A stretch of 62,841 nt of DNA from Anaerolineales bacterium UBA3082 (lineage in GTDB: Bacteria > Chloroflexota > Anaerolineae > UBA7937). The notes under the pieces were generated by a model, which ran no database searches, was not told where the DNA came from, and worked only from the letters and a program-made list of their open reading frames with translations. A program made the position numbers and the translations under genes. Positions within the stretch are counted from its first letter, which is position 1; each line of letters begins with the position of its first letter. The stretch spans positions 1,429 through 64,269 of the forward strand of contig DFBK01000006.1 in assembly GCA_002366595.1 (NCBI GenBank), in the 5' to 3' direction. Positions 1 through 7,785 of the stretch are shown piece by piece.

Positions 1-125
1 CAATCGTTCAAATTCTAACCGTCTATGGGAGAAATTGTCGATTGCCAAAGGGTCTATCCCCCTTTTTCAACACTCTCAAGAGACCTTAAAATTTGCTCTC
101 CCTCTCCTCTTAGGAGGCTGCTCTA

Positions 126-146
126 TCCCTACGGGATCCCGAGGGA
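126..146. repeat. 21-bp palindromic element, copy 1
   Basis: A near-perfect palindrome centred on GGATCC, with arms TCCCT and AGGGA. It belongs to a family with the idealised form TCCCTCGGGATCCCGAGGGA, also seen at 2289, 2397, 13753, 14788, 14805 and 31213. This copy is intergenic and ends just before the -35 box of the promoter at 148. Confidence 0.75.
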
Positions 147-147
147 T

Positions 148-176
148 TTGTATGCGCACTCCTCTTGTGGTATAAT
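148..176 (+). promoter_or_regulatory. Sigma-70-type promoter for the DUF151-dnaB operon
   Basis: TTGTAT at 148-153, a 17-bp spacer, and TATAAT at 171-176, with an extended -10 TG at 168-169. The start codon of the first gene lies 36 bp after the -10 box. Confidence 0.75.
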
Positions 177-212
177 CAAAAAAGAAGAACCTGAAGGGGC
201 GGGAGGGACGAA

Positions 213-710
213 ATGATCAGAGTGACGGTGGACAGCATAAAGGTTAGCCTCATTTCCAACCACCGTGTTGTAGTCCTCAAAGACGAGAACACGGAGCGGT
301 ACCTCCCCATCTGGATCGGCCCCTTTGAAGCCGACGCTATCACCATAGGCATGCAATCTCTAGAGATGTCACGCCCTTTAACTCATGACCTCCTCAAATC
401 TCTCATCGATGGGGTAGAGGCTTCCGTCTCCCACATTTTGGTCAACGATTTGAAGGATGATACTTTCTATGCCCAAATCGTCATCGAGTTCAATGGCCAG
501 CATATAGAGATCGACTCCCGCCCCAGCGATGCCATCGCCCTTGCTGTCCGGGCGAAAGCGCCCATCTATGTGGCCGAATCGGTGATGGAGAGGGCGGGTA
601 TCGTGCCCAGCGAGGAGAAGGGAAGCCTCACCCCGGAAGAAGAGGAGAGGCTAGCCCCCTTCCGCGATTTTGTAGATGGCCTCGATCTAGATGATCTTGA
701 TGAGGGGTGA
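213..710 (+). CDS. DUF151 bifunctional nuclease family protein
   Basis: A 165-residue protein of the DUF151 (bifunctional nuclease) family. Members are small acidic proteins; in plants and some bacteria they have been reported to have DNase and RNase activity. The family core covers roughly residues 5-130 and includes LPIWIGPFEADAI and the segment IDSRPSDAIALAVR, which is the most recognisable signature. The C-terminus is an acidic tail rich in Asp and Leu. The start ATG at 213 follows a GGGAGG ribosome site. The gene ends overlapping the start of dnaB, so the two are translationally coupled, and a clear promoter lies upstream. Family membership is certain. The cellular role is not known from the sequence. 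Confidence 0.92.
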   Translation: MIRVTVDSIKVSLISNHRVVVLKDENTERYLPIWIGPFEADAITIGMQSLEMSRPLTHDLLKSLIDGVEASVSHILVNDLKDDTFYAQIVIEFNGQHIEIDSRPSDAIALAVRAKAPIYVAESVMERAGIVPSEEKGSLTPEEEERLAPFRDFVDGLDLDDLDEG

Positions 711-712
711 GC

Positions 713-2065
713 ATGGCCACAGTAAGGCTCCCCCCCCAGAACATCGAGGCCGAACAGTCGGTATTAGGCAGCCTCCTTCTCGACCGTGACGCGGTGCTTA
801 AGGTCTCCGCTTTTCTGCGCCCCGAAGATTTCTACCGCCAATCCCATAGCCTCATCTATAAAGCGATACTGGATCTCCACGAGCGACGTCAGCCAGCGGA
901 TCTGATCACCCTCTGCGATGAACTGGAGCGGCGAGGGCGATTAGATGAGGTAGGAGGGCCCAGTTACCTCACCTCTCTCATAAATGCCGTGCCCACCCCG
1001 GTCTATGTGGAGGACTATGGGCGGATCGTGGAGCGAGCGGCGGTGCTCCGCCGTCTCATCGGGGCGGCAGGGGAGATAGCGGGTATCGCCTATGAGGAAG
1101 CCGAGGAGGTGGATCAGATCGTCGATCGGGCGGAGCAGATCATCTTCAGCGTGGCCCAACGACGGGTGGAGCGGGATCTGGCTCCCATCCAGCAGGTGCT
1201 GGATCGATATTACGACCGGATCGAATACCTCTACCAGCATCGGGGGGAGACTATCGGCCTCCCCACCAGCTTCTACGATCTGGACAAACTCCTGGGCGGC
1301 CTGCAACCAGCGGACCTCATCATCGTAGCCGGTCGACCGGGCATGGGTAAGACCAGCCTGGTTTTAACTATGGCCGAGGCGATCGCTCGGAGGCAAAAGG
1401 CCACCATCGCCCTCTTCAGCCTGGAGATGCCTGGGGAGCAAGTGGTACAGCGTCTCGTCTCTGCCGGATCGGAGATCGAATCCCAGAGGCTTCGGATCGG
1501 AGAGTTCGAGGAGGAAGAGTTAAAGAGGATAGTCGACGTTATGGGTGAGCTATCAGAGATGTCCATCTTCATCGATGATACTCCGGCCATAACCCCCATG
1601 GAGGTGAGGGCTAAGGCCAGGCGGCTGCACGCTGAGTACGGGGTGGATCTGGTCATCGTCGACTACATGCAGTTGATGAGGGCCGGGATTAGAGCCGAGA
1701 ACCGCGTGCAGGAGGTTTCATATATCTCCCGGCAACTCAAATCCCTAGCCCGTGAGTTGAGGGTTCCCTTGGTGGCTGTCTCTCAACTCTCGCGGGCCGT
1801 CGAACTCAGGGCGGATAAGCGGCCTATCCTCTCCGACCTTAGGGAGTCGGGCTCCATCGAACAGGATGCAGACGTAGTTATCTTCATCTACCGGGAAGTG
1901 CTCCCAGAGGATTCCGAGGATACGAGCCTAGCGGACATAATCGTGGCCAAACATCGTAACGGTCCCACTGGTCAGTTCCAGTTGCTCTTTCAGAAGGAAT
2001 GGGCCAGGTTTGTAAACTTTAGACGACCCGAGATGGTTATTGAGCCATCCCGGGAGATGGATTAA
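713..2065 (+). CDS. dnaB: Replicative DNA helicase DnaB
   Basis: The hexameric replicative helicase that unwinds DNA at the fork. The N-terminal DnaB_N domain (about residues 5-105) begins with LPPQNIEAEQSVLG. The RecA-like C-terminal ATPase has Walker A GRPGMGKTS (about 207-215), Walker B LVIVDYMQLM with Asp near 317, and the conserved RESGSIEQDADVV segment. At 450 residues the length is normal and there is no intein. ATG at 713 is preferred because AGGGG lies at 703-707; a GTG at 707 in the same frame would add two residues. The gene is tightly coupled to the DUF151 gene upstream and is followed 13 bp later by the DnaD-like gene, so helicase and loader functions sit in one operon. Confidence 0.97.
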   Translation: MATVRLPPQNIEAEQSVLGSLLLDRDAVLKVSAFLRPEDFYRQSHSLIYKAILDLHERRQPADLITLCDELERRGRLDEVGGPSYLTSLINAVPTPVYVEDYGRIVERAAVLRRLIGAAGEIAGIAYEEAEEVDQIVDRAEQIIFSVAQRRVERDLAPIQQVLDRYYDRIEYLYQHRGETIGLPTSFYDLDKLLGGLQPADLIIVAGRPGMGKTSLVLTMAEAIARRQKATIALFSLEMPGEQVVQRLVSAGSEIESQRLRIGEFEEEELKRIVDVMGELSEMSIFIDDTPAITPMEVRAKARRLHAEYGVDLVIVDYMQLMRAGIRAENRVQEVSYISRQLKSLARELRVPLVAVSQLSRAVELRADKRPILSDLRESGSIEQDADVVIFIYREVLPEDSEDTSLADIIVAKHRNGPTGQFQLLFQKEWARFVNFRRPEMVIEPSREMD

Positions 2066-2078
2066 CGGCGAATAGGCG

Positions 2079-2825
2079 ATGAAAGGGTTTAGTGGTTTTC
2101 CGGAAGGAAAAGTGCGCTTCACTCCCCTCCCTGATCTCTTCTTTAGCCAACTTGTGCCCTGCATCGATAATCTACCGGAATTAAAGGTCACCCTCCATCT
2201 TTTCTGGCTTCTCCATGGAAAGAAGGGCCATCTTAGGTATACTAGCCTCCAAGAACTGAGGGAAGACCCTTTGCTCTTGGCTGGGTTGTCCGTAAAGGAT
2301 CCCGTAGGGAAGGGAAAGGTGGCTGGCCGGCGCTCGGAGGATCTCCTCGACGAGGGGCTAGAGAGGGCCGTGGCCCGGGGAACCCTCTTACGGGTTTCCG
2401 TAAAGGATCCCGAGGGAGGTGATAGCCAAGAGAGTTGGTATTTCTTGAATGACCCCCCATCCCGCCAGGCTGTAGAGAAAATAGAGCGGGGGGAGTTGAG
2501 GCTGGGGGGGATGCCCTCCAGGCCAGGGGAGAGGGTGGAGGTGGAACGACCTAACATCTTCGCTCTCTATGAGCAGAACATCGGCCTCCTCCAACCCCTG
2601 ATCGCTGAAGAGTTGCGGGAGGCGGAGAAAACCTACCCCCCTGACTGGATAGAGGAGGCTTTCAAGATAGCGGTGGAGCGAAACGCCCGAAATTGGCGGT
2701 ATATACAGGCTATTCTTGAGCGTTGGGCTCGGGAGGGGAAGGACGACGGAGAGGTTAGAAGAGATTCTAAAGAGGACCGGTATCGATACATCAAGGGAGA
2801 GTACGCCGACCACATCGAGCACTAA
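2079..2825 (+). CDS. DnaD-domain primosome protein
   Basis: A 248-residue protein whose C-terminal part (about 160-222) matches the DnaD/DnaB_2 domain of Firmicute-type primosome proteins: it starts NIFALYEQNIG, then LIAEELREAEKTYPPDWIEEAF, and ends in NARNWRYIQAILERW. Such proteins help load the replicative helicase. The N-terminal part looks like a winged-helix region followed by a Lys/Arg-rich linker. The linker carries two copies of the 21-bp palindromic element read in frame, giving the repeated peptide SVKDP at residues 71-75 and 107-111, so these stretches are probably insertions. The gene lies between dnaB and the AAA+ loader, and its 3' end overlaps the loader's 5' end by about 110 bp. 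The DnaD call is good; exact partner contacts are inferred. Confidence 0.85.
   Translation: MKGFSGFPEGKVRFTPLPDLFFSQLVPCIDNLPELKVTLHLFWLLHGKKGHLRYTSLQELREDPLLLAGLSVKDPVGKGKVAGRRSEDLLDEGLERAVARGTLLRVSVKDPEGGDSQESWYFLNDPPSRQAVEKIERGELRLGGMPSRPGERVEVERPNIFALYEQNIGLLQPLIAEELREAEKTYPPDWIEEAFKIAVERNARNWRYIQAILERWAREGKDDGEVRRDSKEDRYRYIKGEYADHIEH
2289..2310. repeat. Palindromic element, copy 2 (inside the DnaD-like gene)
   Basis: A 22-bp copy starting TCCGTAAAGGATCCCG and ending TAGGGA. Its first base is the first base of codon 71, and it is translated as SVKDPVG. Confidence 0.75.
2397..2417. repeat. Palindromic element, copy 3 (inside the DnaD-like gene)
   Basis: A 21-bp copy starting TCCGTAAAGGATCCCG and ending AGGGA. 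It covers exactly codons 107-113 (SVKDPEG). It shares its first 16 bases with copy 2, which lies 108 bp upstream. Confidence 0.78.
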
Positions 2826-4128
2826 GCGAGAGCCACCGTGTCCTATCTGCGGCGGGCTTGGTTATCTCTATCGAGATGTAGCCCCCGGCCATCCCGATTT
2901 CGGCCGGCCCATCTTATGCCGATGCAAGGAGAAAGAACTGGCGGAGAAGAGGCTCCGGGATCTGCGAAGGGCTGGCAACCTGGGGCTCCTCTCCCGCATG
3001 ACCTTCGAGAGTTTTAAGCCGGAGGGGTACGGCTTACCTCCCCGCCAACGCGAGAACCTAAAAAGGGCTTATGAACTCGCCCAGGAGTTCGCCCGGGAGT
3101 CCAAAGGGTGGCTGGTTCTCAGCGGGGGTTATGGCTGTGGCAAGACCCACTTGGCGGCGGCCATCGCCAACTATCGACTGGAGCAGGGGGAGCCTGTCCT
3201 TTTCGTGGTCGTGCCTGATCTCTTAGATCACCTGCGAGCCACTTTTAGTCCCGATAGCACTGTAGCCTACGATGAGCGGTTCGAGACGGTGCGCACCGCT
3301 CCCCTCTTGATCCTCGACGACCTGGGAACCCAAAGCAGCACCCCTTGGGCGAAGGAGAAACTCTACCAGATAATTAACTACCGGTACAACGCTCAACTCC
3401 CCACAGTGATCACTACCAACCGTCCTCTCGATGAGATCGACGCCCGCTTGCGGTCGCGGATGAGCGACCCCGACCTATGCCAGACCTATCGTATCCAGGC
3501 CCGGGACTTTCGAGCCTCTGGTGGCGAGGGGGACGAGGGACAGAGCATCATCAGCCTCTACGCCGATCAGACCTTCGAGACCTTCGACGCTCATCGCCCT
3601 GAGTTGCCCTCTAACGAGCAGAAGAACCTGCGAAGGGCCTACACTATCGCTAAGGAGTACGCCGAGAAGCCGCAAGGGTGGCTAGTTTTTATGGGGATGT
3701 ACGGTTGTGGTAAGACCCACTTGGCGGCGGCCATCGCCAACTACCTCCACCGCCAAGGGTACCCTGTTCGCTTTGAGGTCGTTCCCGATCTATTGGATCA
3801 TCTGCGGGCCACCTACAGCCCCTCTAGCCCCACCTCCTACGATAAGAGGTTCGAGGCGGTGCGCCATGCGCCGTTTCTCGTCCTCGACGACCTGGGGAGC
3901 CAGAGCGCTACCCCTTGGGCGAGGGAGAAACTCTACCAGATCTTCAACTACCGTTATCAGGCCAAACTTCCCACGGTCATCACTATGCGGGAGTCCCTGG
4001 AGGAGGCCGACCCTTGGCTCGCCTCTCGGATGCTCGACCACTCTCTCTGCACTCTTTACACCATCCTGACGCCGCCATACCGAGGCGGGGTGGTGAGGAA
4101 AGGTCAGAAGAGGGCCAGAAAGCGGTAG
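2716..4128 (+). CDS. Tandem-AAA+ DnaC/DnaI-like helicase loader
   Basis: A 470-residue ATPase with a zinc-binding N-terminus (CPIC at 42-45, CRC about 26 residues later) and two consecutive DnaC-type AAA+ modules. Module 1 has Walker A GGYGCGKTH (about 137-145), Walker B LLILDDLG, sensor-1 TTN and an RLRSRM arginine-finger segment. Module 2, offset by exactly 190 residues (570 bp), has GMYGCGKTH (about 327-335) and FLVLDDLG, but TTN is replaced by TMR and the arginine segment is WLASRM. The modules share 24 identical bases after Walker A, so the duplication is fairly recent or kept alike by gene conversion. Single-module loaders of this family are about 250-330 residues. The start is uncertain: TTG at 2716 is the first start in frame and lies inside the DnaD-like gene. 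The neighbours dnaB and dnaD support a role in helicase loading. Confidence 0.88.
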   Translation: MSVGLGRGRTTERLEEILKRTGIDTSRESTPTTSSTKREPPCPICGGLGYLYRDVAPGHPDFGRPILCRCKEKELAEKRLRDLRRAGNLGLLSRMTFESFKPEGYGLPPRQRENLKRAYELAQEFARESKGWLVLSGGYGCGKTHLAAAIANYRLEQGEPVLFVVVPDLLDHLRATFSPDSTVAYDERFETVRTAPLLILDDLGTQSSTPWAKEKLYQIINYRYNAQLPTVITTNRPLDEIDARLRSRMSDPDLCQTYRIQARDFRASGGEGDEGQSIISLYADQTFETFDAHRPELPSNEQKNLRRAYTIAKEYAEKPQGWLVFMGMYGCGKTHLAAAIANYLHRQGYPVRFEVVPDLLDHLRATYSPSSPTSYDKRFEAVRHAPFLVLDDLGSQSATPWAREKLYQIFNYRYQAKLPTVITMRESLEEADPWLASRMLDHSLCTLYTILTPPYRGGVVRKGQKRARKR

Positions 4129-4186
4129 TATATCAATAGCAGGTGATCTTTGGGGGACGAGGACTCTCGTCCCCTTTTGGAAGGAG
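4109..4186. repeat. 78-bp direct repeat, left copy (loader 3' end plus terminator)
   Basis: Covers the last codons of the AAA+ loader gene, the spacer and the terminator hairpin. It recurs at 4961-5038 with two mismatches, a spacing of 852 bp. Confidence 0.9.
4153..4178 (+). terminator. Rho-independent terminator after the loader gene
   Basis: Stem GGGGACGAG (4153-4161) pairs with CTCGTCCCC (4166-4174) around a 4-base loop, followed by TTTT. Confidence 0.8.
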
Positions 4187-4191
4187 GGGCC

Positions 4192-4346
4192 ATAATAGAA
4201 GCGTGGCCCTGTGGAAGAGGTCGGAAAGCCTCCCTCCTTTGAGACGGGTCAAGCCAGAGGATGCCTCCATCGAGGCGGTAAGGGGAGAGGAGGTATGGGA
4301 GGTGGTGGGGAGGGTGTTGACGAATAGGAGTGATCGATTATACTGA
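4192..4346 (+). pseudogene. 3' fragment of a GT9 glycosyltransferase gene
   Basis: The reading frame gives RSVALWKRSESLPPL and then RVKPEDASIEAV, which matches the last ~45 residues of the intact GT9 gene at 5041-6144 (RSVALWKGPESLPPL, QVKPEDASIEAV). Everything before this is missing: the fragment follows directly on the terminator-leader repeat that also precedes the intact gene. It is therefore an internally deleted copy of the same gene, about 85 percent alike by eye. It has diverged more than the adjoining 78-bp repeat, which could mean a paralogue rather than a simple tandem copy. Confidence 0.8.
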
Positions 4347-4469
4347 AGATATCTGCAGAGCCTCCGCTGCATCCTCTTGGTAGGTGTTCGGCATAGTGGT
4401 GATGGTAGTAAAGAGGCTGTAGGAAAAGATCATCCGTCTGCGACAAGGTGTGGAGTTTGGATATAACGA

Positions 4470-4946
4470 GTTAGGCGAAATAACGCAAGGAGTTTATGAT
4501 AATGATTGGTGATGAAATGAAAAAAGATATTGAATTTCTTAAAAAACACACTTTACAACCTAAATGGTGGAAAATCACTAAAATATTTATTCTCTTGGGA
4601 AGTCTAATAGTGATTTATTCTATTTTTGGAATTATAAAAACAATAATATGGTTTTCAATAATACTAGCACTTGCAACCATTGTGCATTTAATTTATCGAG
4701 TAAATACAAATACCTATACAAAAACTTGGATGGATTTCAAAGTAGTGGAAATAGATGGGAAAAGAACCTATGGGCGTATTGGTTTTCTTTATTATACTTT
4801 GGTAGCATTTATATTTTTAATAGCAACTATAGTAGTAGTATTAGTAAAATAAGTATGATATGCCGTTACTTCGCCTAACAGCGGATAAAAAGCTTCGGTG
4901 CTACGCACCTTCGCTCAAATTGCCTTCGGCAACTTCTTTTATCCGC
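4470..4946 (+). mobile_element. Integron gene-cassette-like insert
   Basis: An AT-rich gene is framed by GTTAGGCGAAATAACG (4470-4485) and its near-exact inverse (4864-4879, 15 of 16). The right copy ends in GCCTAAC, the usual R'' box of an attC site. It is followed by GCGGATAAAA (4881-4890), a region with small CTTCGG-type hairpins, and the pairing arm TTTTATCCGC (4937-4946). This is the layout of an integron cassette with its attC site. The expected closing GTT box after 4946 is not intact (the sequence reads ATAGCC), and no integrase is in the window. A small transposable unit with terminal inverted repeats is the alternative. Confidence 0.5.
4502..4852 (+). CDS. Small membrane protein carried on the cassette-like insert
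   Basis: A protein of about 116 residues that I do not recognise. It has a short charged N-terminus (KKDIEFLKKH), two close transmembrane segments (about residues 25-45 and 48-66), a polar middle (TWMDFKVVEIDGKRTYGR) and a third membrane segment at the C-terminus. ATG at 4502 is nine bases after AAGGAG (4487-4492); ATG at 4496 in the same frame is only three bases from it. Base composition and codon use are far more AT-rich than the neighbours, with many AAA, ATA and TTA codons, so the gene was probably acquired. It sits inside the cassette-like frame described for 4470-4946. Confidence 0.7.
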   Translation: MIGDEMKKDIEFLKKHTLQPKWWKITKIFILLGSLIVIYSIFGIIKTIIWFSIILALATIVHLIYRVNTNTYTKTWMDFKVVEIDGKRTYGRIGFLYYTLVAFIFLIATIVVVLVK

Positions 4947-4960
4947 ATAGCCTTAACCAA

Positions 4961-5038
4961 AGAAGGCCAGAAAGCGGTAGTATATCAATAGCAGGTGATC
5001 TTTGGGGGACGAGGATTCTCGTCCCCTTTTGGAAGGAG
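4961..5038. repeat. 78-bp direct repeat, right copy
   Basis: Repeats 4109-4186 with two mismatches. It carries the last codons of the loader gene out of context, plus the terminator hairpin, immediately before the intact GT9 gene. Confidence 0.9.
5005..5030 (+). terminator. Duplicated Rho-independent terminator
   Basis: Same hairpin as at 4153-4178 (GGGGACGAG paired with CTCGTCCCC, then TTTT), 852 bp downstream. It ends only 10 bp before the GT9 start codon, so it also forms the leader of that gene. Confidence 0.75.
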
Positions 5039-5040
5039 CA

Positions 5041-6144
5041 ATGGCGGTTAGGGACGTTTTTGTAGGTCTCAGTTGTCGGCTCCTGGGTCTCCCCTTTCGC
5101 TTGCGGAGTTCTCCTCCCTTTTCACCCCCGCCCCGAGCGATCTTGATTTTGAAGCCTTGCTGTGTGGGAGACATTCTCCTCTCCACCCCTCTTGTGGCCA
5201 CCATACGGAGGGCCTACCCCCAGGCGCGTCTCGACTATGCGGTGGGCCCCTGGTCCCGCCCTATCTTGGAGACCAACCCCCATCTGGACAATCTTGTCGA
5301 TTGCGGACGGGTGGGGAGCGGGCGGTACGGTTGGAGCGATTACTGGGCGCTGGTCCAACGGTTGCGAGCCGGGGAGTACGAGGCCTGCTTCGTCTTGGAG
5401 CGCTCTCCCTTGATCAGCCTCCTCCCCTATCTAGCCGGCATCCCCCACCGAGTGGGGCTAGATAGCGATGGGCGGGGCTTCTCTTTGACCATCCGCGTGC
5501 CGGTAAAGGGTATAAAACATGAGGCGGAACTCTACCTTGACACCGCCCGGGCGGTAGGGATCGCAGTCGAGCGTGCAGCCTTGGAATTCTACCCTCGACC
5601 TCAGGAGCAAGAGCGAGCCCAAGCGCTATTAGACAAAGCCCACCCCCTGGTGGCCATCCATCCCGCTGGGGGCCGGAACCCGGGGATGTACCTCCCCGTC
5701 AAGCGTTGGCCCCCGGAGCGGTTCGCCGCGGTCGCCGATAGGGTAATCGAAAACCTGGGAGGCTCGGTGGTGCTCCTCGGAGGCCCGGGGGATGAAGGGG
5801 TAGCGGGCGCGGTGAACGAGCGTATGACCAACGAGCCCCTGGACTTGACCGGCCGACTGACCTGGGGGGAGACCGGAGCCGTCTTGGAGAAGTGCGACCT
5901 CTGCCTGGGGAACGACACGGGGGCTCTGCACCTGGCGGTGGCGGTGGGGACGCCCGTGGTGGCCATCTTCGGCCCCTCCGACCCCCGCATCTACGGCCCC
6001 TACGATAAGAGAAGCGTAGCCCTGTGGAAGGGGCCAGAAAGCCTACCTCCTTTGAGGCAGGTCAAGCCAGAGGACGCCTCCATCGAGGCAGTGACGATGG
6101 AGGAGGTTTATCAGTCGGTTCTCAAAGTTCTAGGTCGGGAATGA
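5041..6144 (+). CDS. Glycosyltransferase family 9 (heptosyltransferase-like)
   Basis: A 367-residue GT-B fold enzyme of family GT9, the ADP-heptose:LPS heptosyltransferase family. Visible signatures are ILKPCCVGDILLSTPLV near the N-terminus, AIHPAGGRNPG at the start of the second Rossmann domain, and the donor-site motif NDTGALHLAVAVGTPVVAIF followed by GPSDPRIYGPY. The host seems to lack an outer membrane, so the acceptor is more likely another cell-surface glycan than lipid A core. ATG at 5041 follows GGAAGGAG with only two bases between; TTG at 5002 would put the terminator stem inside the protein and is rejected. An internally deleted copy lies upstream at 4192. Confidence 0.88.
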   Translation: MAVRDVFVGLSCRLLGLPFRLRSSPPFSPPPRAILILKPCCVGDILLSTPLVATIRRAYPQARLDYAVGPWSRPILETNPHLDNLVDCGRVGSGRYGWSDYWALVQRLRAGEYEACFVLERSPLISLLPYLAGIPHRVGLDSDGRGFSLTIRVPVKGIKHEAELYLDTARAVGIAVERAALEFYPRPQEQERAQALLDKAHPLVAIHPAGGRNPGMYLPVKRWPPERFAAVADRVIENLGGSVVLLGGPGDEGVAGAVNERMTNEPLDLTGRLTWGETGAVLEKCDLCLGNDTGALHLAVAVGTPVVAIFGPSDPRIYGPYDKRSVALWKGPESLPPLRQVKPEDASIEAVTMEEVYQSVLKVLGRE

Positions 6145-6180
6145 TGACCTCCTTCTCTGGAAATTATGGGGGTGTAACTC

Positions 6181-7479
6181 ATGAGAACTGTATATCAGGT
6201 TGGTTGGAAAGATAAGGATGAAGAAAAGATAAATCATTACCTTGGCGAAATTATGAAGCTGGCAACCATCCATGATGATGGCCGCGTATCTTTTACCGGT
6301 ATCTCAGAGTTTCACGCCTATCAAGAAATCATCACACGCAACATCGACATCGAAGGGCTCGAAGACGTAGATAGGAAGAGGGCACTTGTCTTCAAAGCCA
6401 TCTCCAGATTCGCTAGATATTCCAAACATACCCTCCCCCTCTTTCGGCTCGCTATAGAGACGGAATTGCGGCGATACTTTCAGATGCCGACTGCCACCTT
6501 CCATGTTCTCTTCCCCGTCAACATTCGGCGCACCGATTTGGCCCGCCGAAGATGGTTCAATATCCTGGGTACTCGTGTATTCTGCCGCACCTGGAGCTAT
6601 GTGAAGAGGCATTACGACATAGGGCCATTCTTGAACGAGGCGGCGTCTCTGTTAGGCAAAAGCCGGGAAGAGCTTCCGATCTTCCTTGATATCCGTTTTT
6701 GCCCCCTCACAGTTAGCGTTGATGCACGCACATCTGGCGAGGCGTTTAGTAATGCTTCTGAAGCCTTCGATATCTTAAGAACGCTGATGAACTTGACAAC
6801 TACATTTGGCAAGGTAACCTATCAATATGGCGGGCGCTATCGCCCCCTTGGACAATATCTTCCACCCCCGATTTTCGGAGTCTTTAAGGCGGACGGAGTC
6901 TATGCTCTACTGTATTTTACGATGGAGAAGTACGATTACCAAGAACGATCCATATCTGAAGACCAAATTAGGCTCGTTGATCGACTGACGAAAAGGGTAA
7001 AACAACCCAAGGACCAACAGGATACAATGCTCCTTGTGATAGACGCTCTTCGCAAATATGGACAGGCTATGGATACGGTGGACTGGCAACAGGCTTTCAT
7101 GTCGCTCTGGCAAATCCTTGAACTAGTAGCCCTACAAACAGCCGGAGAGGTTAATATGAAAGACGTGGCTAGTAGAATCGCCAATCTATTGAGATTGAAA
7201 CCGAAGGAACCTATGCGCGACTTGCTTGACTGCGCAGTACAGTCACGAAACGAGCTGGTTCACAGGGGGCGGTTCTCCGAAGACGGCTTACGAGAGGTCA
7301 ACTATCTTAAAGTGGTCGTAGACTGCGTGATTGACTTCCTCCTCTCACGGCGCTTTCGAGAAGACTTTCCAACTATGAAAAGGTTGAAGACTTTCTATGG
7401 CTACGCAACAACACCCGACACAGATTTGCGGGAGTACAGACAGGCCATCGACAGTATTCTGCACCGTAGAGGCAAGTAG
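6181..7479 (+). CDS. HEPN-domain protein of unknown role
   Basis: A 432-residue soluble protein not matched to a named family. The C-terminal ~120 residues are helical and contain SRNELVHRG, an Rx4H motif (R356, H361) typical of HEPN ribonuclease or Apea-like domains found in RNA-targeting defence and toxin proteins. The N-terminal 300 residues contain segments such as FHVLFPVNIRR and VTYQYGGRY with no family I can name. ATG at 6181 follows GGGGGTG. It stands alone between the GT9 gene and the repeat-rich SdpI/TspO region. The HEPN assignment rests on the motif and its C-terminal position; the defence role is inferred. Confidence 0.6.
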   Translation: MRTVYQVGWKDKDEEKINHYLGEIMKLATIHDDGRVSFTGISEFHAYQEIITRNIDIEGLEDVDRKRALVFKAISRFARYSKHTLPLFRLAIETELRRYFQMPTATFHVLFPVNIRRTDLARRRWFNILGTRVFCRTWSYVKRHYDIGPFLNEAASLLGKSREELPIFLDIRFCPLTVSVDARTSGEAFSNASEAFDILRTLMNLTTTFGKVTYQYGGRYRPLGQYLPPPIFGVFKADGVYALLYFTMEKYDYQERSISEDQIRLVDRLTKRVKQPKDQQDTMLLVIDALRKYGQAMDTVDWQQAFMSLWQILELVALQTAGEVNMKDVASRIANLLRLKPKEPMRDLLDCAVQSRNELVHRGRFSEDGLREVNYLKVVVDCVIDFLLSRRFREDFPTMKRLKTFYGYATTPDTDLREYRQAIDSILHRRGK

Positions 7480-7543
7480 CTTAGGGAAAAGAATCCGCTA
7501 TGCTAGAGCAAGGAAGTATAGTCAGTCGGGCTGGTAGGCTACG

Positions 7544-7716
7544 GCCGGGGGATAGCGGACGGTGACGGGCAATCGCCCTAGCATCGCCTCGTTCTTCACC
7601 AACTTGCAAGCGCCCATGCCCTGGGGGCGCAAAATCCGCCTGCTCCTGCGCAATAACTCTGTCAAAATTGGCAGTAGGTAGGGCAGGTTTCCATACCTGC
7701 CCCCTGAATCTTCTGC
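7544..7716. repeat. Dispersed ~150-bp repeat, copy 1
   Basis: Begins near GATAGCGGACGGTGACGGG and ends in CCTGAATCTTCTGCG. It contains GCAAGCGCCC and GGGGCGC arms and the hairpin GGCAGGT/ACCTGCC (about 7682-7700). Related copies lie at 8431, 8587 and 9269, all in the same orientation and each 3' of an unrelated gene. No gene was found in the rest of 7480-7785. Confidence 0.8.
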
Positions 7717-7785
7717 GACAGGGGCAAGAGAGGCCATTTCCTCTCAAGCCTTTGTTCAGGATACTTTCAAACATTGGAGGTAAAT

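Noticed and set aside
25..216. 63-codon open frame at the left edge
   Set aside because: It crosses the promoter and the palindromic element and has no recognisable protein features.
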